Source: Onthophagus taurus (lineage: Eukaryota; Arthropoda; Insecta; Coleoptera; Scarabaeidae). Taken from it: a stretch of DNA of 64,000 bases. The stretch is taken from the NCBI RefSeq assembly GCF_036711975.1, contig NC_091975.1, positions 3,350,501 to 3,414,500 on the forward strand. Direction: 5' to 3'. The notes below the pieces were generated by a model. That model was not told the DNA's origin. It saw nothing but the letters and a program-made list of their open reading frames with translations, and did not search any database. This document shows, piece after piece, positions 12,141-26,100 of the stretch (position 1 is the stretch's first letter; each line of letters starts with the position of its first letter). The translations under genes and the position numbers were made by a program.

Positions 12141-13570
12141 AATATTCTAATGGGATGTCCAAAAAGTTATCGGATATTAAAATAAAATTTTTACAACTTA
12201 CTTCAATTAGTTGAGGCTGTAATGGGGTGCGTTGCGTAGTTTCTTGTTTCCGGGGGCCACTCGCTTGCTCGATTCCGTCAGGACGACTCGTTTACAATGG
12301 TACATTATAACGAGTAGCTGAATGCATCACAAAAAACCAAAAAGTAGGTAGAGAGAAATTGATTTTGATTTAGTTAGGTTATAGTTGTTTTTAGAAATGT
12401 CTTGGGTCGTTCGTATTGGTTTCTTCTTAGAATTCGCTACACCGGTCCGTCGTAATAGTTTTGCGGCAGACCCCCATTGTAGACCTGCAACCAACGTTGA
12501 TAAATGATCTTTAAAAACGACGAGCGATTCTCTCCAACGAGACGAGGACGACTACTGATCAACGACCTTGAACAGGAATGCACAAAGCCGATGCGTCACG
12601 TTAACGTTCCCGCCATTTCCCAAACCCAACGCTGGGAGTCACCGGCCAAAAATTATATTTAAATTTAAGGGGGCGGCAGTTACAGCACGTGACACTTTAA
12701 CAATAACGTCATCCTCGAACTATTTTCACGGTCAATTTTATGTTTAAAATGTTGCAATTACAATTTCTTTTGACATCAAAATTTAACCTCAAAAAAAAAA
12801 AATAAACGTCAAATTTCATGAACTAACTTCATCTTGTTAAAATTAAAATTATTTATTAAATTAAAAATACTTATATCTAAAAAAAATAGATTATTTAGAA
12901 AAACGTCATACTCAAACTATTTATTTAACACCAAACCAAACTGCGTCAAAAGCCTAATTTTATACTAAATTTAATTTTCAATATTTAACCTCAAAATAAT
13001 AAACGTCAAAATTTTGTGATCTAACCTCGATTTGCCACATTTCCGAATCAATTATTTAAAAAGAACAGTACTTAGACGATCGAAAACGTTAATACGCCAT
13101 TACATTGCACAACATTCGATTGAAATTTCGTTTGAAATAGACCGAAAACTTAACGGGGAGGTAATTTTAATATGAAGTTGTAATTGTTGTTAATTTTGGA
13201 AGGAATATAAACTTACCTGTCTTTGGGGATGTTGTTGTAGTGTCTTAAAATCACAAACACACCCCGCAATTTTTAATAAAACATGGCAGCCAGGCGCTGG
13301 GGCCACCGCCAATCAGGACTACATGCGAAAAAGTCGGGGACACTTGCGCCTGTGCCACAAAGGACACACGTCACTAATACAGCGGTACTCAAAAGTCGAT
13401 TTAAACTGGCTAAAGTCTAAGCTAGGTATTTCCTAATTTATGGCACGTGTACAAGTTTACACACGCGTGAAAGTTTTATTTTATGAAACTACATGCTTAA
13501 AATTATTTTGATTTAAGTCTATATAAATTTAATTGTTGATCCTAATCAAACCGATAACATTCTTTATGGA
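12141..13570. promoter_or_regulatory. 5' region of the KIAA0232 homologue
   Basis: No coding exon seen. On the minus strand CAG|GTAAGT with the GT at 13216-13215 is a strong donor, so a 5'UTR exon probably lies from 13217 to roughly 13400, and a 1-kb 5'UTR intron runs to near 12147. The region is less A/T-rich than its surroundings around 12230-12680. ACGTCAAA words occur near 12807 and 13003, and CACGTG E-boxes near 12690 and 13444. Confidence 0.45.
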
Positions 13571-14420
13571 GGTAGGTAATGGTTTCGTTGGATATTAATT
13601 TTAAATTAAAAGAGTTCCTCAAAAATATTTATTTTATCTTAATAATAATAGATTTAAAATCTCCTTCAAAGTTCATTATCTTGCTGTTTTTTACGTTCAA
13701 AAATAAAAGGAAATACGGCGACTTACGGCGTCAATGTGCCAAAATATCCGTCTGGAGACAAAAGGAGGGTCAAGGACCAAAGCGGCAAAGGTCGATGTCG
13801 GTACAAATAAAAATAAAAAGAAAGACTTTTCTCAAACGTCTGGATGCCAAAGCCGATTATAATTAGACACCCTGTATGCTTATAGGACTATAACATAATC
13901 GTTGTAAATATGTTTATCGATTTTTGAACACAATAGCCTCGATTTGTGAGGACTTTCACTTGGCACGTGGATAAATATGTCTCCCCGGAAAAAAAGATAA
14001 ACAAATATAAAGAATCGCAACTACGATAAGAAGCACATCGCATTTAAAGACGAGATAAGAAAGCTTTTATGTTTTGCAAATTGACTTGTAACAATAAATG
14101 AATCATAACATTTTTATTTTGTTATTGTTGTTTGGTGTATAAATCGATAAAAATTAAAATTACTAAGCATTGTTCGTAATAATAATAAATGTTGTATCAT
14201 TTTAAACGAAAGATTAATAATAAATACTATTATTTATAGATGTTGGGAATTGTTATTGTTAGTAGGTTGGCACTAAACGAACTTCAGTGTGAACGGTGTG
14301 AACGCTTTATTTTTGTAGAAAGGAGTGTTGTTGTGTCTCTGATACTTGTCAAATCAAAGACTTTAAAAAATCTTGAATTGTTCTATTTGTACGTACCTAT
14401 CATAGTTATAGTACATTACA
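13571..14420. other. non-coding spacer
   Basis: No gene recognised. A 95-codon plus-strand frame (13579-13866) is Lys-rich without a domain. The segment ends in GACACCCTGTATG near 13867-13878, a word common at the ends of insect mariner-type miniature elements, but I see no matching left end. Confidence 0.4.
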
Positions 14421-15480
14421 TTACATAAATTGCAGAACTTTAATGCTGCTACGAGCAAGTCCTAAAATATTCCCAAGTTTGACAGTGGCGATGTCAATAA
14501 ACAACTTAGCGTGTAATTCCAGGAGAACTGGTCCATAGTAGGCGAAGTCTCTCTTCTGCCCACAGTCCAATCCTATGTTTGGCCATCGCAAATGACATAC
14601 CAACCGCTGGTTCTGGCCCCACAAACGCTTTAGCGCTGCCCTCCCGTGCTAGCTCATCTGCTACTTCATTGCCAGCAACCCCAGAGGGTCCTGGGACCTA
14701 GATCAGAGCAACTCTGTTATCACAACTCGGTGTGTTTAACGTTTTTTTACAGTCATTAACCAGAGCTGGCACCATTTTCACGGCCTGCAGCGCCCTGAGA
14801 GTGGCTTGACTGTCTGCGAAAAACCGTACTGCCATGTTCTTTACCCCACTCTCAAAAAGGATTTTAGCACCTATGTCAATAGCAAATCCTTTCGCCTGGA
14901 ATACAGTACAGTACGTACCCAGGCTGTAAGCTTGCTTAATCCAAAATATCTGGCATTATTCTCCTGTCCCGACCTCTTCTGGCGTTTTTGATCTATCTAT
15001 GAACATGCAAATATCTGCCTGAACCAGAGAATTTTCGTTTTCGATCCAGGACTGCTGTTCAGGCAGTACAATCTGATATCGAGCGTTAATCACTGGTCAA
15101 ATTTGACGGCATTGATAACACAATATCAATGCTTATAGTATCTTCTGCAGCCCATTGGTAGGACATGTCGGAGCAGTTTTAAGCATATTGCTTAATCCTA
15201 TAAATGGTAGTTCTAGCCGCTTTCTCTATATGCAAATACAAAGAAGATAGGCTAAATAGAACGTCCATTGCTACAGTTGGCGTTGTGCTTATCGCATCAC
15301 AGATTGCCAATTCAGCTACTCGTTGAATTCTTGAAACTTGACTGATAGCTGAAATCTGTCGGGCTTTCCTATACCAGGCTGCCACTTCGTATGTGATTAT
15401 AGGTCTAACCACAGTCACATATGTAGAGCCAGTACAGTCTTTCAGGGGTAAGACCCCAATTTATTCCACAAAGATTACGA
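14421..15480 (-). mobile_element. 5'-truncated, decayed LINE with RNase H domain
   Basis: Minus-strand reading, 5' to 3': about 15470-15180 gives the thumb region after the reverse transcriptase core (WGLTPERLYWLY, then VVRPIITYEVAAWYRKARQ, SRIQRVAELAICDAISTTP, LYLHIEKAARTTIYRIKQ), a pattern typical of I/LOA/R1-group LINEs. About 14725-14600 gives an RNase H end, PGPSGVAGNEVADELAREGS, followed by GLWAEERL-like sequence. The frame changes several times and the catalytic RT core is absent, so it is dead. Only the 3' half of an element is present, as expected for 5'-truncated insertion. The exact clade cannot be told. Confidence 0.85.
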
Positions 15481-15684
15481 CAAGTTCACAAGGATAATCT
15501 AGTGTTGTGTAAAACTACCTGCACATATCCATTCCATGAGACTTCCTTTGAGGAAGAAATTTCTTCACCTTGGATTGTAGGGCGGATTAGTCCACCATGT
15601 TATTAATAAATCAAATAAAACGTCAACTTGACATTTAAACGTCATCCTTATATTTTTTAGGTTATCCTAATTAAATCATAAAAA
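15481..15684 (+). promoter_or_regulatory. XLF-like gene 5' flank
   Basis: Short spacer between the LINE remnant and the XLF start. It carries CGTCAACTTGACA near 15615 and AGGTTATCC near 15659, the same TGACA plus AACCT-type words found at other gene starts here. No TATA box at a sensible distance. Confidence 0.35.
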
Positions 15685-16528
15685 ATGTGGAAAACCGTTC
15701 AAATTAATAACAGCCTGTACTTAATAAACTGGAAACGGGATCCCGTTCATACGTTTTTATTAAGCGATTTAAAAGAATTGTGGTCAGAAGAAGTGGAAAC
15801 GGATGAAATGCATCGCCGATTTAATGTTATAACTAAAATTATGCAACTTTTACTTTTACCACTTTCTTTAATTACAGGAATTAAACCCTTTAATAAATTC
15901 TCGAAGTGTTCAATATGATCTTAAGTTTCTTTCCAATGCTATTTCTTCAAGTACTGTAAAAATCCAACATGTTGAAAATCGAATGTTGGTTGATGTTGAA
16001 GCTGTTGATGATGTTTATCCATTAAGATTTAAATGGGAATTAAATAAGAAATCAAATGATATGTTTTTTAAAGAAATAACTTTGAACTTAATATCAAGTG
16101 TGATAACTTTAGAAAAGAGACAGGATGAGTTGTTTTCTTTACTTATGAAAAAAGATAAAGAAAAGTGTGAATATGTACGTGAATATGGAGAGATATCTAG
16201 AGGTTAACTATTTAAATATCATGAAATTAAAGTTTTTTAAGGAATGTGATTATAGATTTTTTAAAAACCGTTAAATTTGATAAAGAGGAATTTATTGGTG
16301 AATCGTCAAATTCGGGAATGTGTGGTATTTTTTCATATCAACCTGTTGTTGATGATCTTAAAAGCACGTATGGGATGAAGCTTGAAAAAAGAAAAGCGTA
16401 ACTTATTAAATGATTTTATTGTATTTTTTTAAATGGTTTTTGATTTTAGTGACCCGGTAGATGATAAACAAGCTAAAAAGGTTAAACAATACATACCAAA
16501 GTTTTTGAAACGTCCAACAACAAAGTAA
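15685..16528 (+). CDS. NHEJ1: XLF/NHEJ1-like DNA end-joining factor
   Basis: XLF pairs with XRCC4-ligase IV to bridge broken DNA ends in non-homologous end joining. Exons 15685-15825, 15878-16202, 16256-16397 and 16450-16528 join in phase for 228 aa; human XLF has 299. The head domain has FLLSDLKELWSEEVETDEMH, matching human LLVSDLQQVWHEQVDT, and the intron-1 join restores RFNELN (human RAKELN). The coiled-coil stalk (ITLEKRQDELFSLLMKKDKE) aligns with human [20 protein letters not shown], then FDKEEFIGE with human FEENSFLE. The C-terminal tail is short and basic (KQYIPKFLKRPTTK), perhaps a reduced Ku-binding motif. Intron 1 is 52 bp and its donor GTTATA is weak. Identification rests on pattern and length, not a search. 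Confidence 0.8.
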
Positions 16529-17183
16529 ATAGAAAAAAATGCAATACCACCATTTATTAATACATTTTTCATTTTTTATGTGACTATATATACATTACAC
16601 ATTTTGAATAGATTTAAGGTGTTAAATTAGATACTAAAATTGTCCATTGCGTTTTATATACAAAACATATTTACCATTTTATTATTTCTTAATAACAATA
16701 ATAAGTAATGATAATAACTAGAATATTATTAACCTTACTAGGAGAGCGGTGAATAAGAAAATATATTTTTTACATATTGCAATGTACAGTGTTGTGTTCA
16801 TAAACGATTGATGCAAAAAAATAATTTGATAACTAAATGACAAGATTATTTTCAATCGTTTATGATCGCTAAATTAATTTTGATTAATACACTTATTTTC
16901 TATTTGTTTAAATATTGACTAAATCGAACATTTAATTCCTTTTTTTATCACCCATTCATACAAAAAACCACACATTCAACCATTACAATGCTTTTAATAT
17001 TTACAATAAAGAGTAATAAATAAATTCTATATTAAACTTGTTTAAGGTGTTATGTTACCTATTGTTCTTTGTTTATTTTGGGAAGTAACAATAAATATTC
17101 ATCTACAACTTCAAAATGAAAATAGAAAATTGTTAAATTTTTTAACGTTATACTTTTTTTTGTTTTCCTTAAACCTCTTAATG
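16529..17183. other. 3' spacer between XLF-like gene and PDSS1
   Basis: Tail-to-tail spacer of 655 bp, A/T-rich, presumably the two 3'UTRs. No coding potential or structured repeat seen. Confidence 0.5.
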
Positions 17184-20100
17184 TTATTTCATACGATTTA
17201 AAACATAATCCGCCGCCACCACCAATCCTTTTTGATACGGACTTTCGCTCAAATGATTCGCTAATTTCATCGCTTCCGTACAATGTTGTTTCGCTAAAAA
17301 TCGGGTTTGTTCTAATCCTTTTGATTTATGCACTAATTCGAATGCTTTTTCTACATCACCAGGATTTTGGAATCTTCTCATTATCATTGGATTTAATTCA
17401 GGATACTAAAATTTTATTTACAAAAAAAAATAATTTTCTTAGAAATATTTTATTGTTAGGTTATGTTTATTACCGAACTTCACACTTGTTTGATTTTTAG
17501 CGCCATCTTTTAGGCAAGCAATTAAGTTATCACAACATAACCTAACAACTGACATTTTAACGATTTGTGGTTATTGTGAATTTTCGGTAAGTTTTTAATT
17601 ATTTATTTTATTTAAATTTAATTACCTTTTCACATGCAAAAAGAACTGGGGCTGTAGCTAACCCTAATTTAAGATCGGCAGCTGTTGGTTTACCCATAGT
17701 TTCAGTTGAAGAAATAAAATCTAAAAGATCATCAACGAGTTGGAAACCTAAGCCTAAATTTCGTCCATATTGGTAAGCTAATTCCGATAATTCCTCATCG
17801 GCACCGGCTAACATCGCAACCTAAATTTGTAATGATAAGATGATTAATTTACGATTCTAATATTTAGCTTACAGCTTTCATAGCGTTTGCTTTAAGTGAA
17901 GCAGTTTTCCTATAAGTTTTCGTTAAATAATGTGCAAATCGTTCGTTTTCGGTTTCCTTCGAGCCGAGCTGCATGAATTCGCCTTGGACTAGATCGGTTA
18001 CCACTTGGCTTAAAACCAAGCTGACGTCGTCGTTCTTTAATCGGGCGATGTGCATCGAAGCCACGGATAAAATGAAATCACCAGCCATTGCAACCTATCA
18101 ATGAAATAAATCAATAGATTACTAAATATGGAATGAAATCGTTTGTAATCAATTATACAAGGTTTATTATTAGTTTTTATGATCAATAATTGATCATTTA
18201 ATTAGCACATGAAAAAAGTGTTGCGTGCTTTAAACTTGATTGTTATAGAAGGTCGCTTTCTATTTACTTTAACTTACAATTAGTTGCATTTGAACAATTA
18301 CAATATCATTTTTGAAAATCCTCGTTATTTTTCGATACAATAGCGTCAATGTTTTACATACATAATTAAAGAAAATGAAATTGATTAAAATATAAACGCG
18401 TAGGAATTTGAGTTCTTTGCGAAAGCATTAGTCAGTTAGAAAGCGAATAAAATGAATTATTAAACAACGTTCGTATTTGTTTGGAAACGTATACGTCTAG
18501 TTAAATAAAATTGTCGTTGTCTTTACGAGTCGATCAAATGTGGATCAGGAAGTTTTATTTATTTTCTTTCATTTACGACACTAAACGCCCGATCGTGATT
18601 GGAATATCAACATGGGAAAAGAATTCGTGCTTGAAGAAAGCGTAAAAAAGTATACTATTTAAAAAGTTACTAGTAGTTAAGGTTTAATTAATTACTACAC
18701 TATGAGTGCTCGCCTCGATTCGAACGATTGAAATTAATGATTTTCTTTCGAAACTGTGTTACACCTTTCTATTGTATAGATAATTTATTAATATTTATTT
18801 TAATAAAAATGGTCAACCTGTCAATTTGTTAAAATCGTTAAACTAATTGAAAATGAAACGAATTTGAAATCAGGTTGTATTTCTTTTCAAAAGATAGTCA
18901 TCGTTCTTTTTACATATGTAACAAACCATTCTTTACAAGAGGATTAATAATTCAAAATAACCCACACATAAAAGTATTACCATATTTTTTTTTCTTCTCT
19001 TGATGACAATCATTTTGACAGCTCACCTAACCTCAAATTCATGAAAAAATTAGAAAAATTTAAACGATTTATCTTGATTTAATTTATAATGGAGATTTAT
19101 TAAGTCAGGGTTAATTTAAAATTGTATATTTCAAGATTTCGTACAATTTGTTTATTTAATCAATTTATAACCTCGAAAATTAAAATTTTGATATTCAACA
19201 AAATCTCCACGGCAACGCCAGGTTGGTAATCTTTCAAAACTTAAAAACTCTAATTTTTATCAAAAAAGAATAATTTTATAGGAATATCTTGAGAAAACGT
19301 TTAAAAATGTAAAACTTTTACAGTTACACATAATTGCGCAGCATTATCTTGCAAATATTTCATTTTTGAGATTTGTTTACAAGTTAAGTAACGCAACTAC
19401 TAACATTGCACAAAAAACGCATTTTTACTTCTTCCGTGACACTTTTTTATAGAGTAGCATTTCATATTGAGAGAAATTCTTACAATTGATTCAGATATAA
19501 CAATTCAATCAAGTTCTTCTTCCTCCTTCTATATTTAGGCATAACTGCCTGTTTTTCTTAACTTTTCTGCCCCGAATAAGTACGATGATAAGATTTCTTC
19601 AAATTATTCTAGCCAAGGTAAGAACTTAAGATCTAAATTAAACCAACAAAGGAATAGTTTTAATTAAACCTAGACCATCTTAGAAGTGCTTTATATTTCA
19701 CTTTCACGCATAGTAAAACCCACAAATTGTATAAATAAAATACCACTTCCGAGCTTTTATTCTGGAATTTATTATATCGACAAAAAAGAGAGAAGTGCAT
19801 AAAATGAAGGTAATATCTCTTTTATAAAATGTCAGGATCATTTAGGTATGAATAAGTTGAGGTCGTATTTATCTTAGAAAACGTGAGAAAATGCGAAAGT
19901 TCCATTAAAACCTTCAATTTGTTTTTAAGACGACCTCAAGGTGTTAGTTGATGATCGCGTAATTTATCAATTAAACACTTCCTTATATCGAAATCGAAAT
20001 CTTTTCAAACCACACCATCAATAATACATAAAGAAGAAGGTCGCACGTTAATTAATATTAAATAAAGCTTTTTTTTAACAAAGTTCAATAAAAATAAAAT

Positions 20101-23100
20101 AAATAAAAAAATTAGCGTACAATCGATAATTTATTTGTGTATGAAAAAAGATTTTTTAAGCGTTCGTTAGAGTTCGTCACCGTTCTCGTCGAAATAAATT
20201 TACGTAACACCCAATCTAAATATAATTTTACACAATCCGTCTTGGAGAAGGTCGAAAACCTGTTAAATTTCGACATACATGCAACGTTTCGAGACTAGTT
20301 TTCTTTTAAAATGACACATTCTATGCAATTCTTGGTGCATGTAATTTATAATTTAATATTTCTTTTTGAATTTTATTTTATAATGAAATCACCAACTTTA
20401 CATTCTCTTCATACCGCGGCAATTTTAATAAAATCTTCTATTCACGTACCTTTTTATGATTCCAAACGACGTTAACGCTGGGTTTTCCTCTTCTAAAGTC
20501 TGACTGGTCGATAACGTCATCGTGGACTAGTGATGCTGTGTGGATCATTTCCGATATCATCGAGACTTCTCTTTGCGAAGATAATAAACTAAAAAAAAAA
20601 AAAAAGAAATAATTTCTTTTTGTGCCTGCACATGTCTTAGAAACTTAATTACTTAACTACTTTCACTTAAGTTTGAGTTTGATGTTTAGGATTTTGTGAT
20701 TTAGAATTAAATTGAAGGAAATAGAAAAAATTATGAGAATGAAATGACCTAGCTTGCAGTTTTCCATAACGCAAGGTCTAGGTCTTTCTGGGTCACGAGT
20801 TCATAAACCACGCTATTGTTCCGGTGCATGAACCCGCAAAGAAAAAAAAAGAAATGTTTCATAAAACCCACCTATTCTTTTTATACATGTGATAATTAAT
20901 AGCTCTTGCCATTAATAAAGCGACCATCGGACGAATAGCTTTTCCTTGTCCATCAAAATAATACGTCGCTATCTCGTATAATTCTTCCTGATAGGTATTT
21001 TTTCGCAAACTCTATAAAAATTGGTTTTAATTAAATTAAACCTAAATAACAAAGTCCTTTTTACCTGTCTGATGTGAGTGTAAACATCTTTAAGATCGTC
21101 TTCTAAAAGTAAATACGGATCGACTTGATACTCAGGTAAAGATCCCGGCTGTTGCGTTCGCATCGTAGCGAAAGTTCTTGCTGTTGAAGCCGAGTCTGGT
21201 CTTCGACAAGGATGCCAACAATTCGCCGTCGTCTCGGTTGTATTCGAACTCGAAATGGGTAAATTGCTTTGATTTGCAACCTAAAAAATGCAATAAAATA
21301 AATACATTGTAATTTTTTTCCATAAATAAATGCTCATTAGAGGTATTTTCAAATGTTTCAAACTCTGCGTATTTCATTGGTGGTTTCATTGTCTAATTCA
21401 ATTCATGCATCACATAGAAACATTTTGATTTTCTTCTTTGATGACAAAAAGAAACCTATTGAGAATGTAAAAATAATTTATTGAAATAAAACTAAAATAA
21501 AGTTTCGTAAAATCGTTAAATATCAAAATGATTGGGTAATCGATAAACGGGATATGATAGAAAATTGGAAATTTCAACTTCGTGTGTATTCCACGAGGTC
21601 AACTTTCCACAGAAGAAGACGAACGATTCGTGAAAGTGAACCTTACAAGATGTAATCCGTTTAGAATTGTTAGATTTTTTTACATAATAATTTAGTTTTG
21701 CAATCGGCAAACGCGAAGAATAAAGTTTACGTAAATTCATCCCAGAATTTCTTTGCGTTTACAATAAGAAAATTGCCTTAAAAATAATGTAACAATACGA
21801 CGTTGTATAACATGTAGTAACAGGTTTCGTAGTGAAATATAAATCGATTGTAATAATAAAGTACGTTTTCTCTTCTCTTCTTTCGGAGTCAGAAAGCGAG
21901 TATAAAAAAAGTAAAAATTAATTTGTTATGATCTATTAATTTCTTATTTTTCTTTACAATTTCAATTTATTTTTATTTTCATTTGTAAATAGTTTATGGT
22001 AGAATAAAGTCAAATTAGTATAATTGACGTAACAAAAAATCAACATACAACTTTATTCCATTAAGAAGTCAATGATGACAAATTAATGATAAAAAACATT
22101 TTTCTTATTTCTTAACCATATATAGACATAACCTAAATAACATTTTCCTTATTTATACTAATACGCACTTAGTATTTAATCTTTAAAGATTAAAATTTCT
22201 TTCGAGTTCGAATTTCGAATGTAATTCGTTTTCATTTAACACCTGTTATCTTTTCTTTAGTAGGTAGAAAATAACAGGTGATGCGTTACTCTCCGCGAGT
22301 CGTCGTTTTGGGTGCTTTTCTGTTAAAGAGGGGGTCAGACACCGTGTGTACGATTCTCTTTCACTTTCACATTCCTCTTGTCCGGCTCTGAAAATCTGGG
22401 TTAGACGATCAAAACCGGACTCAACGAATGTGCGTACGATATCTCGTTAAATCGCAGACTTCTCGTAGCCGATTCCTTCTTTGTACGAGGAGGAAGAGGC
22501 GGTTAATTCAGTTATGTAAGAAAGTAAAACAGAATCTTCAATAACAAATTAATGCAATATAGACTTTTTTAAATTTATAGAGAAGTTTCTTTTAGTATGT
22601 CAAGTAGCTTATTACGAAACACAATGATGGTGTTAATTTAATCGGAGACTTTTTCGCAATAAAACTTCAATCTTTTACGAACACGAAAATTGACCAACGA
22701 AGACCGTGTCAATGTCTCCGTCTCTTTCGAATATTTAAACTATCTGCACTAGAGGTAAATCGTAAGGTAGTTTATGCAATTATAATGTCGTAACGATGAT
22801 AATTTATCGTCACTGACCCCTAAGAAATTTTTTTCCATATCCACTTGAAAACCCATCATTTAAACGACTCAAGATTATGATTACGCATAACGAGAATGAG
22901 TTATTAGTAAAGAAAAAAATATATAATTATGTATAATGAATAAGTAAGATATAAACTAAATTATAATATAGATAAAGAAGTCTCTAAAGATGTATTTAAA
23001 TAATCGAATGAATAGATAATAAACGTTTAATAAACGTTTGTATTTGTTAGGTTCAAGGTGTATGGAGTGTGCCAAGAGGCAATTAGCATAAACTAGCTAA

Positions 23101-26100
23101 CTAACGCAATATATAGTTAATTGTCAACAATTTCTCGACCCAATATCTTTAGAATCGAAGGACTTATCGATTTAATAAATAAACAATTTCATTTTTTTCT
23201 ACAAAATTCAACTTCTTTCAAAATCCTAAAATGAAACAAAGAAAAATATGTCGCCAAATTAATCGCAGGAAATAATTAAATCGTTTTAATTCCAATTACT
23301 TTTTTTCTTTCTTTACCTCGTTCATATCCTAATCAGCACACACAAGAACAATGGGGCTTCGACCCATCATCATCATCGTCGTCGATATTTCGTCACACGT
23401 CCTTAAGCGATACACATATAATACGCGAGGATGTTGCAAAATAAGCGGCGTACACAAAGGAGACGCGTATACAAGTGCAACGACAATTTTAAATAAAAAA
23501 AAATCCAGTACGAGTTACGTCATTGTGAAATTGTCTTCTTTGGGTCGTCCTTTTTTTTCGTGTTTTCGATTGGTATAAATTTTATACTTTTTTAAAGTTG
23601 ATTAATATAGAAAGCTGAAAGGTGTGGCCATATAACTCTTTTTCAACTTCTTATATTTATATTACAGTAAAACTTCAATATGAAAAATGTTTAATTTGCA
23701 CATTAAATCATTCTAGTTTTAGGTTTAGTGTTAGTTCTAGTTTTAACTGTTCTTCAGGGCTAAATTGTTGTATCTATGTAAATCATCTCCAACTAGATAC
23801 ACTTCCTTTAATTAAATATTGATGTTTCTTCTCAAATAGAAGCGAATTCTTCCAAATCTACGATAAGAAACGAAGAAGAAACAAAGCCGCTCCCCTAACA
23901 AAAAAAAGAAGTTTTAAATTCCTTTTCTCTTCAAACAACTTTCCAACAATACGCGTTTATTTGCAATATTGAGCAACGAAAAGGCGACCGATTTTCTCGA
24001 ATCCTACCTCTTCTATTCGATGTTTCCATTTTCTAACTTACGTAATTTACTTAACACCATAGTAGTCATCTAAATATCTTCTCAAATATTCATAAGATTT
24101 CAATTATTTTTCTTATTTACATCTTCCCTTGGAATTTAGAGATTTATCACATCGAAAGAAGAAAGAAAAATAAACCGCGCGTTCATAAAATATGTATAAC
24201 GTTGACTTAGCCTTGGCTGTCCGATGAATGAAAATTTCCTGGTTCCATTATCGGACCGACGACGTTTTAGTTTGGAATGTGAAACCCATCTAACGGAATG
24301 GAAATTATATCAGGATCTAAACGAGACTCGATATCCTCATGGAATATTAACTAAATTTAAAACTTTAAATTCTGTTTTATTTTTATTTTCGGGTTTTTTC
24401 ATTAAATACTTACATCATAACCGACATTGTGCAATTTTCGAATGGATTTTAAGAGTTGATTTTCAACTCGGACTTTAAAGGTTATTTGTATTAACTTTAG
24501 TTATAACAAAATTAATTTTTTGTTTTAAATACGATCAATTAAACTTCTTCTTGCACACAGGTTGTTAAAGCGAAACAAATCAACTTTTCAACTTCTTAAA
24601 GGATGACCGTGAAAGTTATTTTCACTTGCGCCCGTTTTCTTTTTCTACCATACGTACGAAAGAAATTTTTTATAACTGTGTTTATAATATAAATAAAATA
24701 TTACTTTTCACAACAAATTTCATTATCAATTGAAGTACTAAAATAATCGTTGAAGTACATGGCTTTATTATGTCTTCAATTACTCCATATTCAATATCTG
24801 TATTAATAGATAGTTGCTATTAACTATGTAGATATAAGAATATAATAATCGTAGCTTGCCGTTAAGTTTCTCTACAACGATTATTTAATTGACCCAATCT
24901 GTTGGGTATTCCACTCTTTCTTTATTTCCTTTTTTTAATACCAATTCATATTCACCTGAGATTTCATCAAGGTTTATCTTCGGTTAACTTCGAATACTAA
25001 AAACTTAATGTTCACGTATTTCTTTTTAACTACTACATTAAACTTTATTATTAGTTTGCACATCCACATACTTTACCGTACTCTTTCTATGTAGATCATC
25101 TTCAACCATAGATACAGGAAGTGTGTCTTCATTAAATATAAATGTTTCTGGTCAAATCGAAGCGAATTCAACTTCTCATAAATTTAATGCTATTAAACCG
25201 AAATGCAAATATAGGAAATAGAGAAAACTTATTTTAATTGAGGTTATGTCGCCTAATAACTATGACGTTAGTAAAAAATAGTAATCGACATATAAAAAAA
25301 TACCTAATTAGTTTTTTTAATCTTTTATTTGTGAGTTAGATTCATCAATCCAATTAATTGAAATGAATAATAAAATAATGTTCACAAATGATTAAATTTA
25401 TTTCAAATTGAAAATTTATTATAACTGTCAATCAACCCAAATCTATGAAGTTAGTAAATACTAGTTATTAAAACATTCCCTTAAAACTTATTTTAAATTT
25501 TTAAAAAGTCAAAAATTAAAAATAAGTTAAGATCTATTTAATCCAATTAATTTAATTGAAAAAACAAATTTTCGAAATTATTCAAGTTAATTTCAATTCA
25601 AATGTAACTGTCAAAAATTCTAAATATCAATGAAGTTAGTTGATAAACACAAAACGTCTTTAAACGTCTTTGAGTTTCTGAGTGAGGTTAATTTTGATTC
25701 TTCTTCGTTAAATAATACCCTATTATATGATTTAGTGCGTATTCAGCACCAAATGTGTGTGTTTCTCTCTCGTAAACAAAATACCAAAGTTGTATAAGTC
25801 TTACTCAACGGTTAATTGACAAATTTATTAACACCAGATGAATGTTGTACAAGAAGTTTTCAGGAAATGAAAGAATTAGATAACAACTATGTTAAATAAG
25901 TATTTACCACAAATTTGTGTTCCAAATTTAGCCAATACATAAAAGAGATAAAACGTTTCCAGGTAAACTTTTACTGAACTCAATTTTTACTTGATTAATT
26001 AAAATTATTTGAGAGAATTTTTTATTGTAGTGTTTTCGATTGAGAAGAAGACGAAGAAGAAAGTAACATCTGACCTACTTAAAGTAGCAAGGCCACTCTC

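Noticed and set aside
13579-13866. Lys-rich 95-codon frame ending at an ACACCCTGTAT word
   Set aside because: No recognisable domain, and no matching left terminal repeat to define an element.
24224-24478. 84-codon plus-strand frame ([15 protein letters not shown])
   Set aside because: No family, no splice signals that extend it, and it lies in the proposed PDSS1 intron.
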